A stretch of 32,474 nt of DNA from Bacteroidota bacterium (GTDB taxonomy: Bacteria; Bacteroidota; Bacteroidia; Chitinophagales; Chitinophagaceae), in the NCBI GenBank assembly GCA_028875955.1, contig JAGWTX010000001.1, positions 1 to 32,474 of the forward strand, in the 5' to 3' direction. The notes below the pieces were generated by a model. It was not told where the DNA came from, searched no databases, and saw only the letters and a program-made list of their open reading frames with translations. The position numbers and the translations under genes are program-made. Every line of letters starts with the position of its first letter. Position 1 is the stretch's first letter. Positions 22,143 to 30,472 of the stretch are shown here, piece by piece.

Positions 22143-23864
22143 ATGAAGGTAAGTGCGGATATTAAGAAACTGGAACGACATTTTGTACCCAGGGATTTTG
22201 TGGTGACCGACTGGGCCTCTCTGGAGCCCTTTTTTACCAATTTGGTTGAAAGACCATTGGAATCTCTTTCCGATCTCAAACAATGGTTACTCGATATGAG
22301 TGAAATGGAAGCGGTGGTTAGTGAAGATGCCTGCTGGCGGCAAATCAAAATGACCTGTGATACCACCGATAAATCGCTGGAAGATGCATTCACCTATTTC
22401 TGTATGGAGATACAGCCAAAGTTGCAACCCTATGGAGACCAGCTGAATAAAAAGCTGGTGAACTGCCCGTTTACCCAACAACTGGACCAGGACAGGTATT
22501 TCACTTACCTGCGATCTGTTAAAAAAAGTATCGAACTTTTCCGGGAAGCCAATATCCCCATTCAGGCTGAATTAAGTGTGATGCAGCAGCAATATGGTGC
22601 CATCGCCGGAAAGATGACGGTAGAAGTAAATGGCCAGGAATATACCTTGCAACAGGCGGCCAAATTCCTGGAAAGCCATGACAGAAATCTGCGCGAGGAA
22701 GTGTATCGTAAGATCCAGGAAAGAAGGTTACAGGACAAACAGGCAATGAATGACCTGTACACGCAGCTCATACAGAAAAGGGATCAGGTGGCAAAAAATG
22801 CAGGGTTTGACAATTACCGGGATTACAAATTTGTAGAACTGGGCAGGTTTGATTACAGCAAGGAAGATTGTTTCCAGTTTCACGAAGCGGTGAAACTCCA
22901 TGTACTTCCCCTGATTGAAAAGATATACCAGAAAAAGAAACAAAAATTAGGTCTTGACACATTGCGGCCCTGGGATACAGAAGCGGAACCCGAAAACCTG
23001 CAGCCATTGAAACCCTTTACAGACGGAAACGACCTCTATGAAAAATCTGTGAAATGTTTTGAGGTTCTCAATCCCTTCTTTGCCGATTGCCTGCGCAAAA
23101 TGAAGGAACTCCATCATTTTGATTTGGAAAGCAGAAAGGGCAAAGCCCCCGGCGGATATAACTGTCCCTTGTCTGAAAGTGGCGCTCCGTTTATTTTTAT
23201 GAATGCTGCCGGTCAAATGAGCGATGTGACGACCATGGTACATGAAGGGGGGCATGCCGTTCATTCTTTCCTGGCACACACATTGGAGCTTAGCGCATTC
23301 AAGGAGTATCCGATGGAAATTGCCGAAGTGGCCAGCATGGCCATGGAATTATTTACCATGAATCATTGGGAAGCATTTTTTGATAACGAAGAAGACCTGA
23401 AACGTGCCAAAGAACACCAGCTTGAAAGAACCATTACCATTTTCCCCTGGATCGCGATCATTGATAAATTCCAGCATTGGGTATATGAACACCCGCAACA
23501 CAGCGAAGCGGAAAGGACAGCAAAGTGGATGGAAATCCTCACGGAGTTTTCTACAAACAGTATCGATTATACCGGACTGGATGCCTATCGTGAAATCGGC
23601 TGGCAAAGACAATTGCATTTATTTGAAGTTCCTTTCTATTATATCGAATACGGCATTGCACAGTTAGGCGCCATCGGTTTATGGATGCAGTACCAGGCAA
23701 ATCCACAGAAGGCCCTGGAAAATTATATGCAGGCATTAAGTCTTGGCGGAACCAAAACCCTGCCTGAATTATATGCGGCTGCCGGTTTGAAATTTGATCT
23801 TTCACCCGATCATATCAAATCCCTGATGGAGTTTACCGCTTCTGAAATGGATAAATTGAACTAA
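22143..23864 (+). CDS. M3 family oligoendopeptidase (PepF-like)
   Basis: A 573-residue zinc metallopeptidase of family M3. The active site is H367-E-G-G-H371 in MVHEGGHAVHSFLAH, with the third ligand Glu in MEIAEVASMAMELF about 25 residues later. Further family blocks are SGAPFIFMNAAGQMSDVTTM and YIEYGIAQLGAIGLWMQY. No signal peptide is present, so it probably degrades oligopeptides in the cytoplasm. It is divergent from mutL and ends 18 bases before a strong terminator. Confidence 0.94.
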   Translation: MKVSADIKKLERHFVPRDFVVTDWASLEPFFTNLVERPLESLSDLKQWLLDMSEMEAVVSEDACWRQIKMTCDTTDKSLEDAFTYFCMEIQPKLQPYGDQLNKKLVNCPFTQQLDQDRYFTYLRSVKKSIELFREANIPIQAELSVMQQQYGAIAGKMTVEVNGQEYTLQQAAKFLESHDRNLREEVYRKIQERRLQDKQAMNDLYTQLIQKRDQVAKNAGFDNYRDYKFVELGRFDYSKEDCFQFHEAVKLHVLPLIEKIYQKKKQKLGLDTLRPWDTEAEPENLQPLKPFTDGNDLYEKSVKCFEVLNPFFADCLRKMKELHHFDLESRKGKAPGGYNCPLSESGAPFIFMNAAGQMSDVTTMVHEGGHAVHSFLAHTLELSAFKEYPMEIAEVASMAMELFTMNHWEAFFDNEEDLKRAKEHQLERTITIFPWIAIIDKFQHWVYEHPQHSEAERTAKWMEILTEFSTNSIDYTGLDAYREIGWQRQLHLFEVPFYYIEYGIAQLGAIGLWMQYQANPQKALENYMQALSLGGTKTLPELYAAAGLKFDLSPDHIKSLMEFTASEMDKLN

Positions 23865-23882
23865 AGAGATCTTGTTGAGAAT

Positions 23883-23915
23883 AAAAAAGCTGACCAGGTC
23901 TGGTCAGCTTTTTTT
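23883..23915. terminator. bidirectional intrinsic terminator
   Basis: GCTGACCAG and CTGGTCAGC form a GC-rich stem around two bases, flanked by A6 on the left and T7 on the right, extending to a 15-bp stem. It lies between the convergent peptidase and ricT genes and can serve both strands. Confidence 0.92.
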
Positions 23916-23919
23916 ATTC

Positions 23920-25341
23920 TTATTTTTTTCCATCGGGTGGCGGAGTGGCCGGCCCTTGCGGAGGTCTGTTTTGAGGAGGTCTCGGACCTTGAGGTGGTCT
24001 GGGTCCCTGGGGTCTGCCCTGGCCACTGTTTTGTTGGGGTCCCCGGTTGGGTCCCTGTGGACGGTTTCCCTGTTGGCGCTGTTGTCCGCCACCTCCTTGC
24101 GGAGGTCTGGGTCCCTGTGTCCTTTCGGTACCACCGCTTTGCTGCGGTCCCCGGTTGGGTCCCTGTTGTCTGGGTCCCTGATTTCTTTGTCCGGGGTTAT
24201 TCCGGTTATTGCCCCTTTCCTGATCTCTTTTGCGTCTTTCGTTTTTCTCCAGAGTTTTCAGGCTGATCTGGCCCACCAGATCAACAAAAGCGGGTTCCAC
24301 TTCTTTCTGTTTACCACTCACCACTTCTACTGCCTGAAGTTCAGCTACTTTCTGTCCTTCCTTGTTCAGGCGTTTGATTTCCTTGACACGCTGAATGGTC
24401 AATGGGTAATGCTTGCTGTTATTGGGCAGGATATACCACATCAGGTTCTTGAAAATATCCTTCTTGATCAGTTGTGCCGTTCCCATGGCTGTATCCAGGG
24501 TTTCCGCATAATCCGGAAACTGCTGTAATGCATCAAGATAGGTATCGAGCTCATAATTGAGACAACATTTCAAACGGCCGCACTGGCCACTGAGTTTGGT
24601 CTGGTTGATGGAAAGATTCTGGTAACGGGCTGCGGTGGTGTTAACGCTTTTGAAATCGTTCAGCCAGGTGCTGCAGCAAAGTTCCCTGCCACAACTTCCG
24701 ATGCCACCCACTTTGGCCGCTTCCTGCCGGATCCCGATCTGGCGCATTTCTACTTTTACCTTGAAATCACCTGCATATACTTTGATCAGTTCCCGAAAAT
24801 CAACACGGTCATCAGCGGTATAAAAAAAAGTGCCCTTTTTCCCGTCTGCCTGGATTTCCACCTCACTCAGCTTCATTTGTACATTTAACTGGCGGGCAAT
24901 GGCACGGCTTCTGGCCAGAATCTCCTTTTCCCTGCTCTTGCTGATCCGGAAGGTCTCAATATCCCTTTCCGAACTCCTGCGAAGGATTTTTTTCATATCA
25001 GGGTTAAACTCATCCACCCCTTTTTTCTTCATCTGCAAACGAACCAGTTCACCTGTCAGGCTAACTTCCCCAACATCAAATCCACTGATTCCCTCAACGG
25101 TTACATAGTCGCCCTTGTCAAAATATTGTAAAGTGGTATTGCGGTAAAATTCCTTCCGGCTACCCTGTTTAAAACTTACTTCAATCACTTTACAGGTACT
25201 TTCCGGGTCACTGTAGGGAAGATTCAACAGCCAGTCATGCACATTCAGACGATTGCAACCGCCTGTACTGCAGCCTCCGTTACTTTTACAACCGCCTGGT
25301 TTACCACCGTCTTTCGAAGTACCACAAGATCCACATCCCAT
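23920..25341 (-). CDS. ricT: PSP1/RicT-type protein with Gly-Pro-Gln tail
   Basis: A 473-residue PSP1-domain protein. I start at the ATG at 25341 (MGCGSCGTSK); the frame stays open to 25575 but that extension has no family character. The first 31 residues hold six Cys in GC/SC pairs. The PSP1 core spans roughly residues 40-350 and includes the Cys motifs GSCGRELCCSTW and GQCGRLKCCLNYELD. In Bacillus subtilis, RicT acts with RicA and RicF in an iron-sulfur complex affecting RNase Y. The final ~100 residues are low-complexity Arg/Gly/Pro/Gln and probably disordered. The gene follows holB on the same strand, a neighbourhood also seen in Firmicutes. Confidence 0.88.
   Translation of the reverse strand: MGCGSCGTSKDGGKPGGCKSNGGCSTGGCNRLNVHDWLLNLPYSDPESTCKVIEVSFKQGSRKEFYRNTTLQYFDKGDYVTVEGISGFDVGEVSLTGELVRLQMKKKGVDEFNPDMKKILRRSSERDIETFRISKSREKEILARSRAIARQLNVQMKLSEVEIQADGKKGTFFYTADDRVDFRELIKVYAGDFKVKVEMRQIGIRQEAAKVGGIGSCGRELCCSTWLNDFKSVNTTAARYQNLSINQTKLSGQCGRLKCCLNYELDTYLDALQQFPDYAETLDTAMGTAQLIKKDIFKNLMWYILPNNSKHYPLTIQRVKEIKRLNKEGQKVAELQAVEVVSGKQKEVEPAFVDLVGQISLKTLEKNERRKRDQERGNNRNNPGQRNQGPRQQGPNRGPQQSGGTERTQGPRPPQGGGGQQRQQGNRPQGPNRGPQQNSGQGRPQGPRPPQGPRPPQNRPPQGPATPPPDGKK
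24038..24166. repeat. direct repeats inside the ricT tail
   Basis: A 21-base word beginning GGTCCCCGGTTGGG occurs at 24038-24058 and again at 24146-24166, 108 bases (36 codons) apart. Both copies encode QGPNRGPQ-type residues. Shorter GGTCCCTG words fill the surrounding 250 bases. The repeats keep frame, so copy-number change would lengthen or shorten the tail without breaking the gene. Confidence 0.75.
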
Positions 25342-25484
25342 ATCTATACTGATAAGTTGGTTAGTTAATAAAATAAGAGGAATGATTGGACGGGCGATAG
25401 TACTGCTGGGATGCTTCCTTGTGTCACTCACTTCAGGGTCCGGTTCTTTCCCGGTCATTGCCTGATAAGCAGTGAAAAGCATCC

Positions 25485-25520
25485 TGCCTTCAAAATATAT
25501 TGATAAGCGTATAACAGTGC
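25485..25520 (-). promoter_or_regulatory. weak promoter-like pair upstream of ricT
   Basis: On the minus strand TTTG (in ACTTTGCAC) is followed after 21 bases by ATATTTTG, a two-base mismatch to TAnnTTTG. It would start transcription about 145 bases before the ricT ATG. This is the best promoter candidate in the 284-bp holB-ricT gap, which otherwise holds only the operator-like palindrome at 25602. Confidence 0.25.
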
Positions 25521-25601
25521 AAAGTGTACCAATTGGCAGGAAACTCCGGGCAACCAGTCGGTAACACAAACCCACACAACATTTCTCTCAACCGGTCATA
25601 T

Positions 25602-25615
25602 CTAACTATCGTTAG
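25602..25615. promoter_or_regulatory. TetR-type operator O5 between ricT and holB
   Basis: CTAACTATCGTTAG is a perfect CTAAC-N4-GTTAG palindrome, 10 bases downstream of the holB stop and 260 bases upstream of ricT. No clear TAnnTTTG box lies at the distance seen at the other sites, so the target is unclear. Confidence 0.5.
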
Positions 25616-25625
25616 TTCTGCCGGC

Positions 25626-26825
25626 TCATCCCATCAAAATTAGGGTTTTGTTCTGAATGATATGGTAGAGTTTAATGGTCAGTGCCTGAAACAGCATTTT
25701 CGCATTAGCATTTCTTTCTATATAATATGCGGCCCTGTCCAGTTCTTCAATGATCCCCTGTTGCTGACTTACCGATGCGATTTTATTGAGCCTTTGTGCA
25801 AAATCCTTCTCATGATCCCCCAAAGGAACCAGATCTGGACCCAAAACCTTGATCCGGATACTCTGTTCCAGCAGATGCGTAAAGTATCGGAGAAACTGTT
25901 TTTGTTTTTCCCTGCCCAGTTTGCTCATTTCTTCGGTAAACTTAATTTGGGCTGCAGGCCCCCCTTTCAGGGTTGCATTCAGCCATTCCCGCAAAAGGCT
26001 CTGCCAGTCTTCTTCGGCATGCTGCAATAATTGCAGGGCTTCCCGGTAATTGCCTTCACAGATCCCGGCAACCTGTCGGGCAGTCTCCGGATTGGCATTG
26101 GCCCGCTCCATCAACGCCTTTTCCACGGTTTCCTTATCCAACATGGGGATCTTGATCAGCTGGCAACGGCTTAAAATGGTAGGCAGTATCTGCTCATCAT
26201 TTTCCGCCACAAGGATGAAAAGGGTATTCGGCGGGGGCTCTTCAATCAGTTTGAGAAGCTTATTCCCTTCTTTCCCCAGGTATTCGGGCATCCATAGTAA
26301 AAGCACTTTATAGGCGCTCTCAAAACTTTTCAGACTCAGCTGCCGGTTTATTTCATTGCATTCTTCCGATGTGATATTACCCTGTTTGTTCTCAGCACCA
26401 ATACTCTGCAACCAATCATAGGCATTACCGTATGGATGGCTCAGGATAAATTCCCGCCACTCTTTGCTATAATCAGCGCTTATCGGTTTATCGCCACTTT
26501 TTCTGGGAATAACCGGATAGGTAAAATGCAGATCGGGATGAATCAGTTGTTCCGCCCTTTGAAACGCCGGCTGGGAAGCGATATCATCCGGTGAAATAAA
26601 CGCAGGCTCAGGTTCGAGTGCAGTCATTCCGCCAAACAGGTCTTCCACAACCGGTGCCGGAGCAGGTAAAGACACAATGTATTGCGCAAAAGCCATCGCA
26701 AGCGGCAAAGCTCCGCTACCTTCTTTTCCCAGGAAAAGCAGGGCATGACTGAGCCGGTTCTGTTCAACCATCTCAGCCAGGTGTTGTTTGGTAGCTTCCT
26801 GACCGATGACATCCTTGAAAAGCAT
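25626..26825 (-). CDS. holB: DNA polymerase III delta-prime subunit
   Basis: The 399-residue product matches the clamp-loader delta-prime family. It opens MLFKDVIGQEATKQHLAEMVEQNRLSHALLFLGKEGSGAL, where the Walker A loop lacks the usual GK(S/T), as is normal for the non-ATPase delta-prime subunit. The sensor-like segments LLKLIEEPPPNTLFILVAEN and LPTILSRCQLIKIPML are classic. The C-terminal collar domain follows. The Cys cluster of the typical zinc module is not evident between residues 60 and 140, where an insertion rich in Pro and Glu is found instead. The gene precedes ricT on the same strand. Confidence 0.9.
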   Translation of the reverse strand: MLFKDVIGQEATKQHLAEMVEQNRLSHALLFLGKEGSGALPLAMAFAQYIVSLPAPAPVVEDLFGGMTALEPEPAFISPDDIASQPAFQRAEQLIHPDLHFTYPVIPRKSGDKPISADYSKEWREFILSHPYGNAYDWLQSIGAENKQGNITSEECNEINRQLSLKSFESAYKVLLLWMPEYLGKEGNKLLKLIEEPPPNTLFILVAENDEQILPTILSRCQLIKIPMLDKETVEKALMERANANPETARQVAGICEGNYREALQLLQHAEEDWQSLLREWLNATLKGGPAAQIKFTEEMSKLGREKQKQFLRYFTHLLEQSIRIKVLGPDLVPLGDHEKDFAQRLNKIASVSQQQGIIEELDRAAYYIERNANAKMLFQALTIKLYHIIQNKTLILMG

Positions 26826-26910
26826 AGGGTTCTGAATTGTTGGATCCGTTTACGGGAGATGACAAACTTTATTCGATGGCCAATCCCGTAGAGCCAAAAG
26901 TAACGGTTAT

Positions 26911-26950
26911 CAAAAAACAAAAGGAGAGAATGTTGATAAACATTCTCTCC
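26911..26950 (-). terminator. intrinsic terminator after the glutathione peroxidase gene
   Basis: GGAGAGAATGTT (26923-26934) and AACATTCTCTCC (26939-26950) form a perfect 12-bp stem with a GATA loop. On the minus strand it is followed by TTTTGTTTTTTG. It lies 43 bases beyond the peroxidase stop and 97 bases before the holB start, separating the two. Confidence 0.88.
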
Positions 26951-26993
26951 TCCAAATCTTGTGTAGCCTATTTCCGGAATTCCGGCAAAAGGA

Positions 26994-27527
26994 CTATTTC
27001 AGGTATTTCAGAATCTCTTCGCTGTCAGGTGTTACTTTGCTGGGGAAATAAGCGATCATTTTGCCATTTTCATCCAATAAAAATTTATTGAAATTCCAGG
27101 TAATGGTGGCATCCAGTACCCCATTTTCAGATTTATTGGTCAGCCATTTGTAGATGGGAGCTTCGTCATCACCCTTCACACTGATCTTGCTGGCCAAAGG
27201 AAATTTCACACCAAAGCGGGCTTTACAGAACTGCTGGATCTCATCATTGGTTCCGGGTTCCTGTGAACCAAAATTATTGGCAGGAAAACCCACGATGACC
27301 AGTTTGTCTTTGTATTGTTCATATACTTTTTCCAAAGCCTCATATTGCGGGGTAAAGCCGCATTTTGATGCGGTGTTCACCACTAAAATCTTCTTGCCTT
27401 TGAATTGGGAAAAATCGATGATCTTCCCGTCAATGGATTTTACTTTGAAGCTATGGATACTGGAAGTTCCTGGTAAGGTAAAAGCCGAGAGGATGCTCAG
27501 GGCTGCAATGGTTAAAAAAGTTTTCAT
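26994..27527 (-). CDS. glutathione peroxidase-family protein, exported
   Basis: A 177-residue thiol peroxidase of the glutathione peroxidase family. It begins with a signal peptide (MKTFLTIAALSILSAF), so it probably acts in the periplasm. The peroxidatic Cys is C56 in NTASKCGFTPQY. The catalytic Gln lies in FPANNFGSQEPG and the Trp in TITWNFNKFLLDENG. A second Cys in QQFCKARFGVKFPLASKI corresponds to the segment seen in bacterial BtuE-type enzymes. Such Cys enzymes usually use thioredoxin-like reductants instead of glutathione. It is a single gene bounded by a strong terminator. Confidence 0.93.
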   Translation of the reverse strand: MKTFLTIAALSILSAFTLPGTSSIHSFKVKSIDGKIIDFSQFKGKKILVVNTASKCGFTPQYEALEKVYEQYKDKLVIVGFPANNFGSQEPGTNDEIQQFCKARFGVKFPLASKISVKGDDEAPIYKWLTNKSENGVLDATITWNFNKFLLDENGKMIAYFPSKVTPDSEEILKYLK

Positions 27528-27630
27528 GGCTTTGTTTTTTATTCTTAAACGTATAAATATAAAAAAGGTTGACCATATTCCACTGTTAAACTAATATTGG
27601 GATGAACGGCAGGAACAGGCAATTCACTTA

Positions 27631-28338
27631 TCAGAGCGTATAGGCAGCGGTCACAATACTAACCCGGGTATTGGGGAGGCTAAGTAGGCTTTTTGCACAG
27701 GCTTCCAGGCTGGCACCGGTGGTTACCACATCATCCACCAGCAATAAATGCCTGTTATTCAGCAGGTCAGGTTTGGCAACTGAAAAAACATCCTGCATAT
27801 GCTGCCATCTGTCGATCCGGTTTCTCTGAGTCTGTGATTCTGTGAAACGGGTTCTGATCATGGCATCCGGGATCAGGGGTCTCCGCCATACTTCAACGAT
27901 CCCTGCTGCAATCAGGTTGGCCTGATTATAACCTCTCCGGTTTTCTTTTCGGGGATGCAGGGGCAGGGGGATCAGACAATCCACTTCATCAAACCGATCG
28001 GTTTTTTGTAAGGCATACCCGATCATCCGCCCCAGAAAATATCCGGCATCTTTTTGTTCCCGGTATTTGAGTGCAAACAAAATATGCTGCAGGAGGGAGT
28101 CCTTGGTGAAGTAATAGAGTGCACCAGCCTGCTGTATCCTGCAACGGCCATAAAACAATTTTTCAACCGGGTTACCGGCATATTTCAAAAATCCGGTTAC
28201 GGGTAATTTTTCCTGGCAGCGGCTGCAGAGAAACTGGTGGCTGCCCAATACATCACTGCCACAGGTTTCACAATGATGTGGCAGGAATAGGGGTAACAGG
28301 TCCCTGATGGGAAGAAGGTTGGCAATTCGCATCTCCAA
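27631..28338 (-). CDS. ComF family phosphoribosyltransferase-like protein
   Basis: A 235-residue ComF-family protein. The N terminus has a zinc-ribbon-like C-x2-C (HCETCGSD) and C-x2-C (LCSRCQEK). The phosphoribosyltransferase fold follows, with the PRPP loop LLLVDDVVTTGASLEAC and upstream LIPLPLHPRKENRRGYNQANLIA. ComF proteins are linked to DNA uptake during transformation in several bacteria, with an uncertain biochemical role. An internal ATG at 28332 is an equal alternative start. It lies 75 bases downstream of radA, a recombination gene also tied to transformation, so the two may be co-transcribed. Confidence 0.92.
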   Translation of the reverse strand: MEMRIANLLPIRDLLPLFLPHHCETCGSDVLGSHQFLCSRCQEKLPVTGFLKYAGNPVEKLFYGRCRIQQAGALYYFTKDSLLQHILFALKYREQKDAGYFLGRMIGYALQKTDRFDEVDCLIPLPLHPRKENRRGYNQANLIAAGIVEVWRRPLIPDAMIRTRFTESQTQRNRIDRWQHMQDVFSVAKPDLLNNRHLLLVDDVVTTGASLEACAKSLLSLPNTRVSIVTAAYTL

Positions 28339-28413
28339 AGATGCATTCCCTGCCCAATGGAAATATAGGTATTTATCGCAGGTATTTTTTCGTGAAGAAA
28401 AGAGTGAAATCGT

Positions 28414-29784
28414 TTAAAATAACTGCTGATAGACTTCATCCACACGGCTGACTGCGACCACCTGGATGCCATAGGCAGAGGGGTCGAAGCTTTTTTTATT
28501 GTACCGGGAAATGATGATTTTTGCAAACCCGAGTTTCTCGGCTTCAGCGATTCTTTGTTCGATCCGGTTAACAGCCCTGATCTCGCCATTCAAACCCACT
28601 TCACCTGCAAAACAAACATGCGCAGGCAGGGGGAGGTCTTCATAGGAAGATAAAAGCGCACAGATTACTGCAAGGTCAATCGAAGGGTCTTCCACCTTGA
28701 TGCCTCCGGCAATATTTACAAAAACATCTTTCATGCCGAATTGAAATCCCCCTCTTTTTTCCAGAACGGCTAATAGGAGCTGCAGTCTTCTCAGATCAAA
28801 TCCGCTAACGGTTCTTTGCGGTGTGCCATAGACACTTTGTGTTACCAACGCCTGCACTTCAATGAGGAGGGGGCGCATACCTTCCATGGTGGCGGCAATG
28901 GCACTTCCGCTGAGTTGTTCTTCCCTTTGTGCAATCAGTATTTCTGAGGGGTTGGCAACCACCCGCATACCTGCACCGGTCATTTCATAGATACCGAGTT
29001 CTGCCGTGCTGCCAAAACGGTTTTTCAGGGTTCTTAATATGCGATAGGCATAATGCCTGTCGCCTTCAAATTGCAAAACCGTATCTACCATGTGTTCCAG
29101 AATTTTCGGTCCGGCAATCGCGCCATCTTTGGTGATATGGCCAATCAGGAAAACAGGCGTGCCGGTGTCTTTGGCAAACCGTTGAAACTCTGCCGCACAT
29201 TCCCTTATCTGTGAAACACTGCCAGCGGAGGAATCGATGAGATGGGATTGGAGGGTCTGTATCGAATCCACAATCACCAGTTCCGGTTTTAGTTTTTTGA
29301 TCTCCTGGAAAATGGTTTGTGTGGCCGTTTCGGTGAGCAGGAAAAACTGGTCATTGGATATTTGTAAACGGTCTGCCCGCATTTTTATTTGCTGTTCGCT
29401 TTCCTCACCGCTGATGTATAATACACGGAGCTGTTTGATCAGTAATCCGTTTTGGAGAAAGAGGGTGCTTTTCCCGATACCGGGTTCCCCTGCAACCAGG
29501 ATCAAACTGCCGGGAACAATTCCTCCACCCAAAACCCGGTTTAATTCTGGATCGGATGTGAGGATCCTTTTTTCCTGCGTTGTGACAACATCCTGTATGG
29601 CGATGGTTTTGGTCTTTCTTTTTTCCGAGTTGTAGTTATCCCAGTTTTCCTCCTTTTGTGAGCCCTTATCCAGGATCTCTTCCGCAAAACTGTTCCACTG
29701 GTTACAGCTCGGACATTTACCCAGCCATTTAGCACTTTCATAACCACAATTGCTGCAGAAAAAGGCTGTTTTTATCTTACTCAT
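28414..29784 (-). CDS. radA: DNA repair protein RadA
   Basis: RadA (Sms) is a RecA-like branch-migration ATPase for recombination intermediates. The 456-residue product from the ATG at 29784 has a zinc finger (C10, C13, C24, C27), the Walker A loop GEPGIGKST (99-107), Walker B in LVIVDSIQTL, the RadA-specific K254-N-R-F-G258, and a C-terminal Lon-like domain (VFVNIAGGIKVEDPSIDLAVICALLSS). The start at 29784 fits the family opening M-x-K-x-K-T-x-F-x-C; an ATG at 29811 would add nine residues. A -7-like TACCTTTA precedes the ATG closely. Confidence 0.97.
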   Translation of the reverse strand: MSKIKTAFFCSNCGYESAKWLGKCPSCNQWNSFAEEILDKGSQKEENWDNYNSEKRKTKTIAIQDVVTTQEKRILTSDPELNRVLGGGIVPGSLILVAGEPGIGKSTLFLQNGLLIKQLRVLYISGEESEQQIKMRADRLQISNDQFFLLTETATQTIFQEIKKLKPELVIVDSIQTLQSHLIDSSAGSVSQIRECAAEFQRFAKDTGTPVFLIGHITKDGAIAGPKILEHMVDTVLQFEGDRHYAYRILRTLKNRFGSTAELGIYEMTGAGMRVVANPSEILIAQREEQLSGSAIAATMEGMRPLLIEVQALVTQSVYGTPQRTVSGFDLRRLQLLLAVLEKRGGFQFGMKDVFVNIAGGIKVEDPSIDLAVICALLSSYEDLPLPAHVCFAGEVGLNGEIRAVNRIEQRIAEAEKLGFAKIIISRYNKKSFDPSAYGIQVVAVSRVDEVYQQLF

Positions 29785-29834
29785 AAAATAAAGGTAAAGG
29801 GGCTGACCCAATTCCGGTTCACGAAATTAGCAGG

Positions 29835-29938
29835 GTTGGCCGTCAAAATGGGATGGGGGATACTAAAAAGCAAAATCCATCGTTACATCGGATTTGGAGC
29901 CCCTGATCCGGCGAGGATGGATACGTAAAAGGGCCAAC
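29835..29938. ncRNA. candidate structured RNA: three nested helices
   Basis: Three pairs of complementary arms are nested in register: GTTGGCC (29835-29841) with GGCCAAC (29932-29938), ATCCATC (29875-29881) with GATGGAT (29916-29922), and CGGAT (29889-29893) with ATCCG (29906-29910). Together they give a ~104-nt fold with a 12-base terminal loop. The strand is not decided, and no promoter or terminator was identified. I do not recognise a known family. Chance pairing cannot be excluded without an alignment. Confidence 0.3.
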
Positions 29939-30441
29939 ATTGCTGTTGACCCCGTTACTTACTAACCCATTAAATTCTTCCACTAAATTACAAAAATGGG
30001 GCACATACCAAAATTAATTTTTGGGTTCTGTGGATAAATTTCACCCCCCGCACCATCGCCGGTATTGTCACAGAAATCTCCCCATCACCCTCAAAAACTG
30101 TTAAAACCGCGAAAAAGCGATTAGAGGGTCTAAAAGGGGTAAATACACAGAGAAATTTATCTTATCAATTGTATTGTAATCAGTTAAAAGTTATATTAAT
30201 ATATAATATTAAAAATAATTAAATACAACATTTTTTTTCACACCCACGAAACTATAAAAAACAGGATTGGACAGTTACCAAAAAGGGCTGGCTGTTTTTA
30301 TTGTAGGTAACGCATTTGCATTTATTGTTTAACGAATATTTCTATTTTATAATGTAAAATAAAACAGAGTGATTTTTTTAAATTATTTTTCATGCCAGAC
30401 ATTAGAATATCATTAGAATTTAAAAAAAATTAACAAAAATA

Positions 30442-30472
30442 TTTGTTAAAATACGACAAAGCTTTACATTAA
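30442..30472 (+). promoter_or_regulatory. weak candidate susC promoter
   Basis: TTTG at 30442-30445 is followed after 19 bases by TACATTAA, a two-base mismatch to TAnnTTTG. It would give a ~40-base leader before the ATG at 30519. Chosen because no better pair lies close to the gene. Confidence 0.3.

Noticed and set aside
23872..24528. 218-residue rightward open frame opposite ricT
   Set aside because: It is the antisense of the low-complexity ricT tail; its Leu/Ser/Arg repeats merely mirror the Gly-Pro-Gln codons, while the ricT frame has clear family motifs.
25342..25575. N-terminal extension of ricT to an upstream ATG
   Set aside because: The 78 extra residues have no family similarity and the MGCGSCG start at 25341 is the expected opening of the protein.
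28795..28820. CTAACGGTTCTTTG as another TetR site
   Set aside because: It has one mismatch and lies inside the conserved radA coding sequence (SGFDLRR region), so the match is explained by coding.
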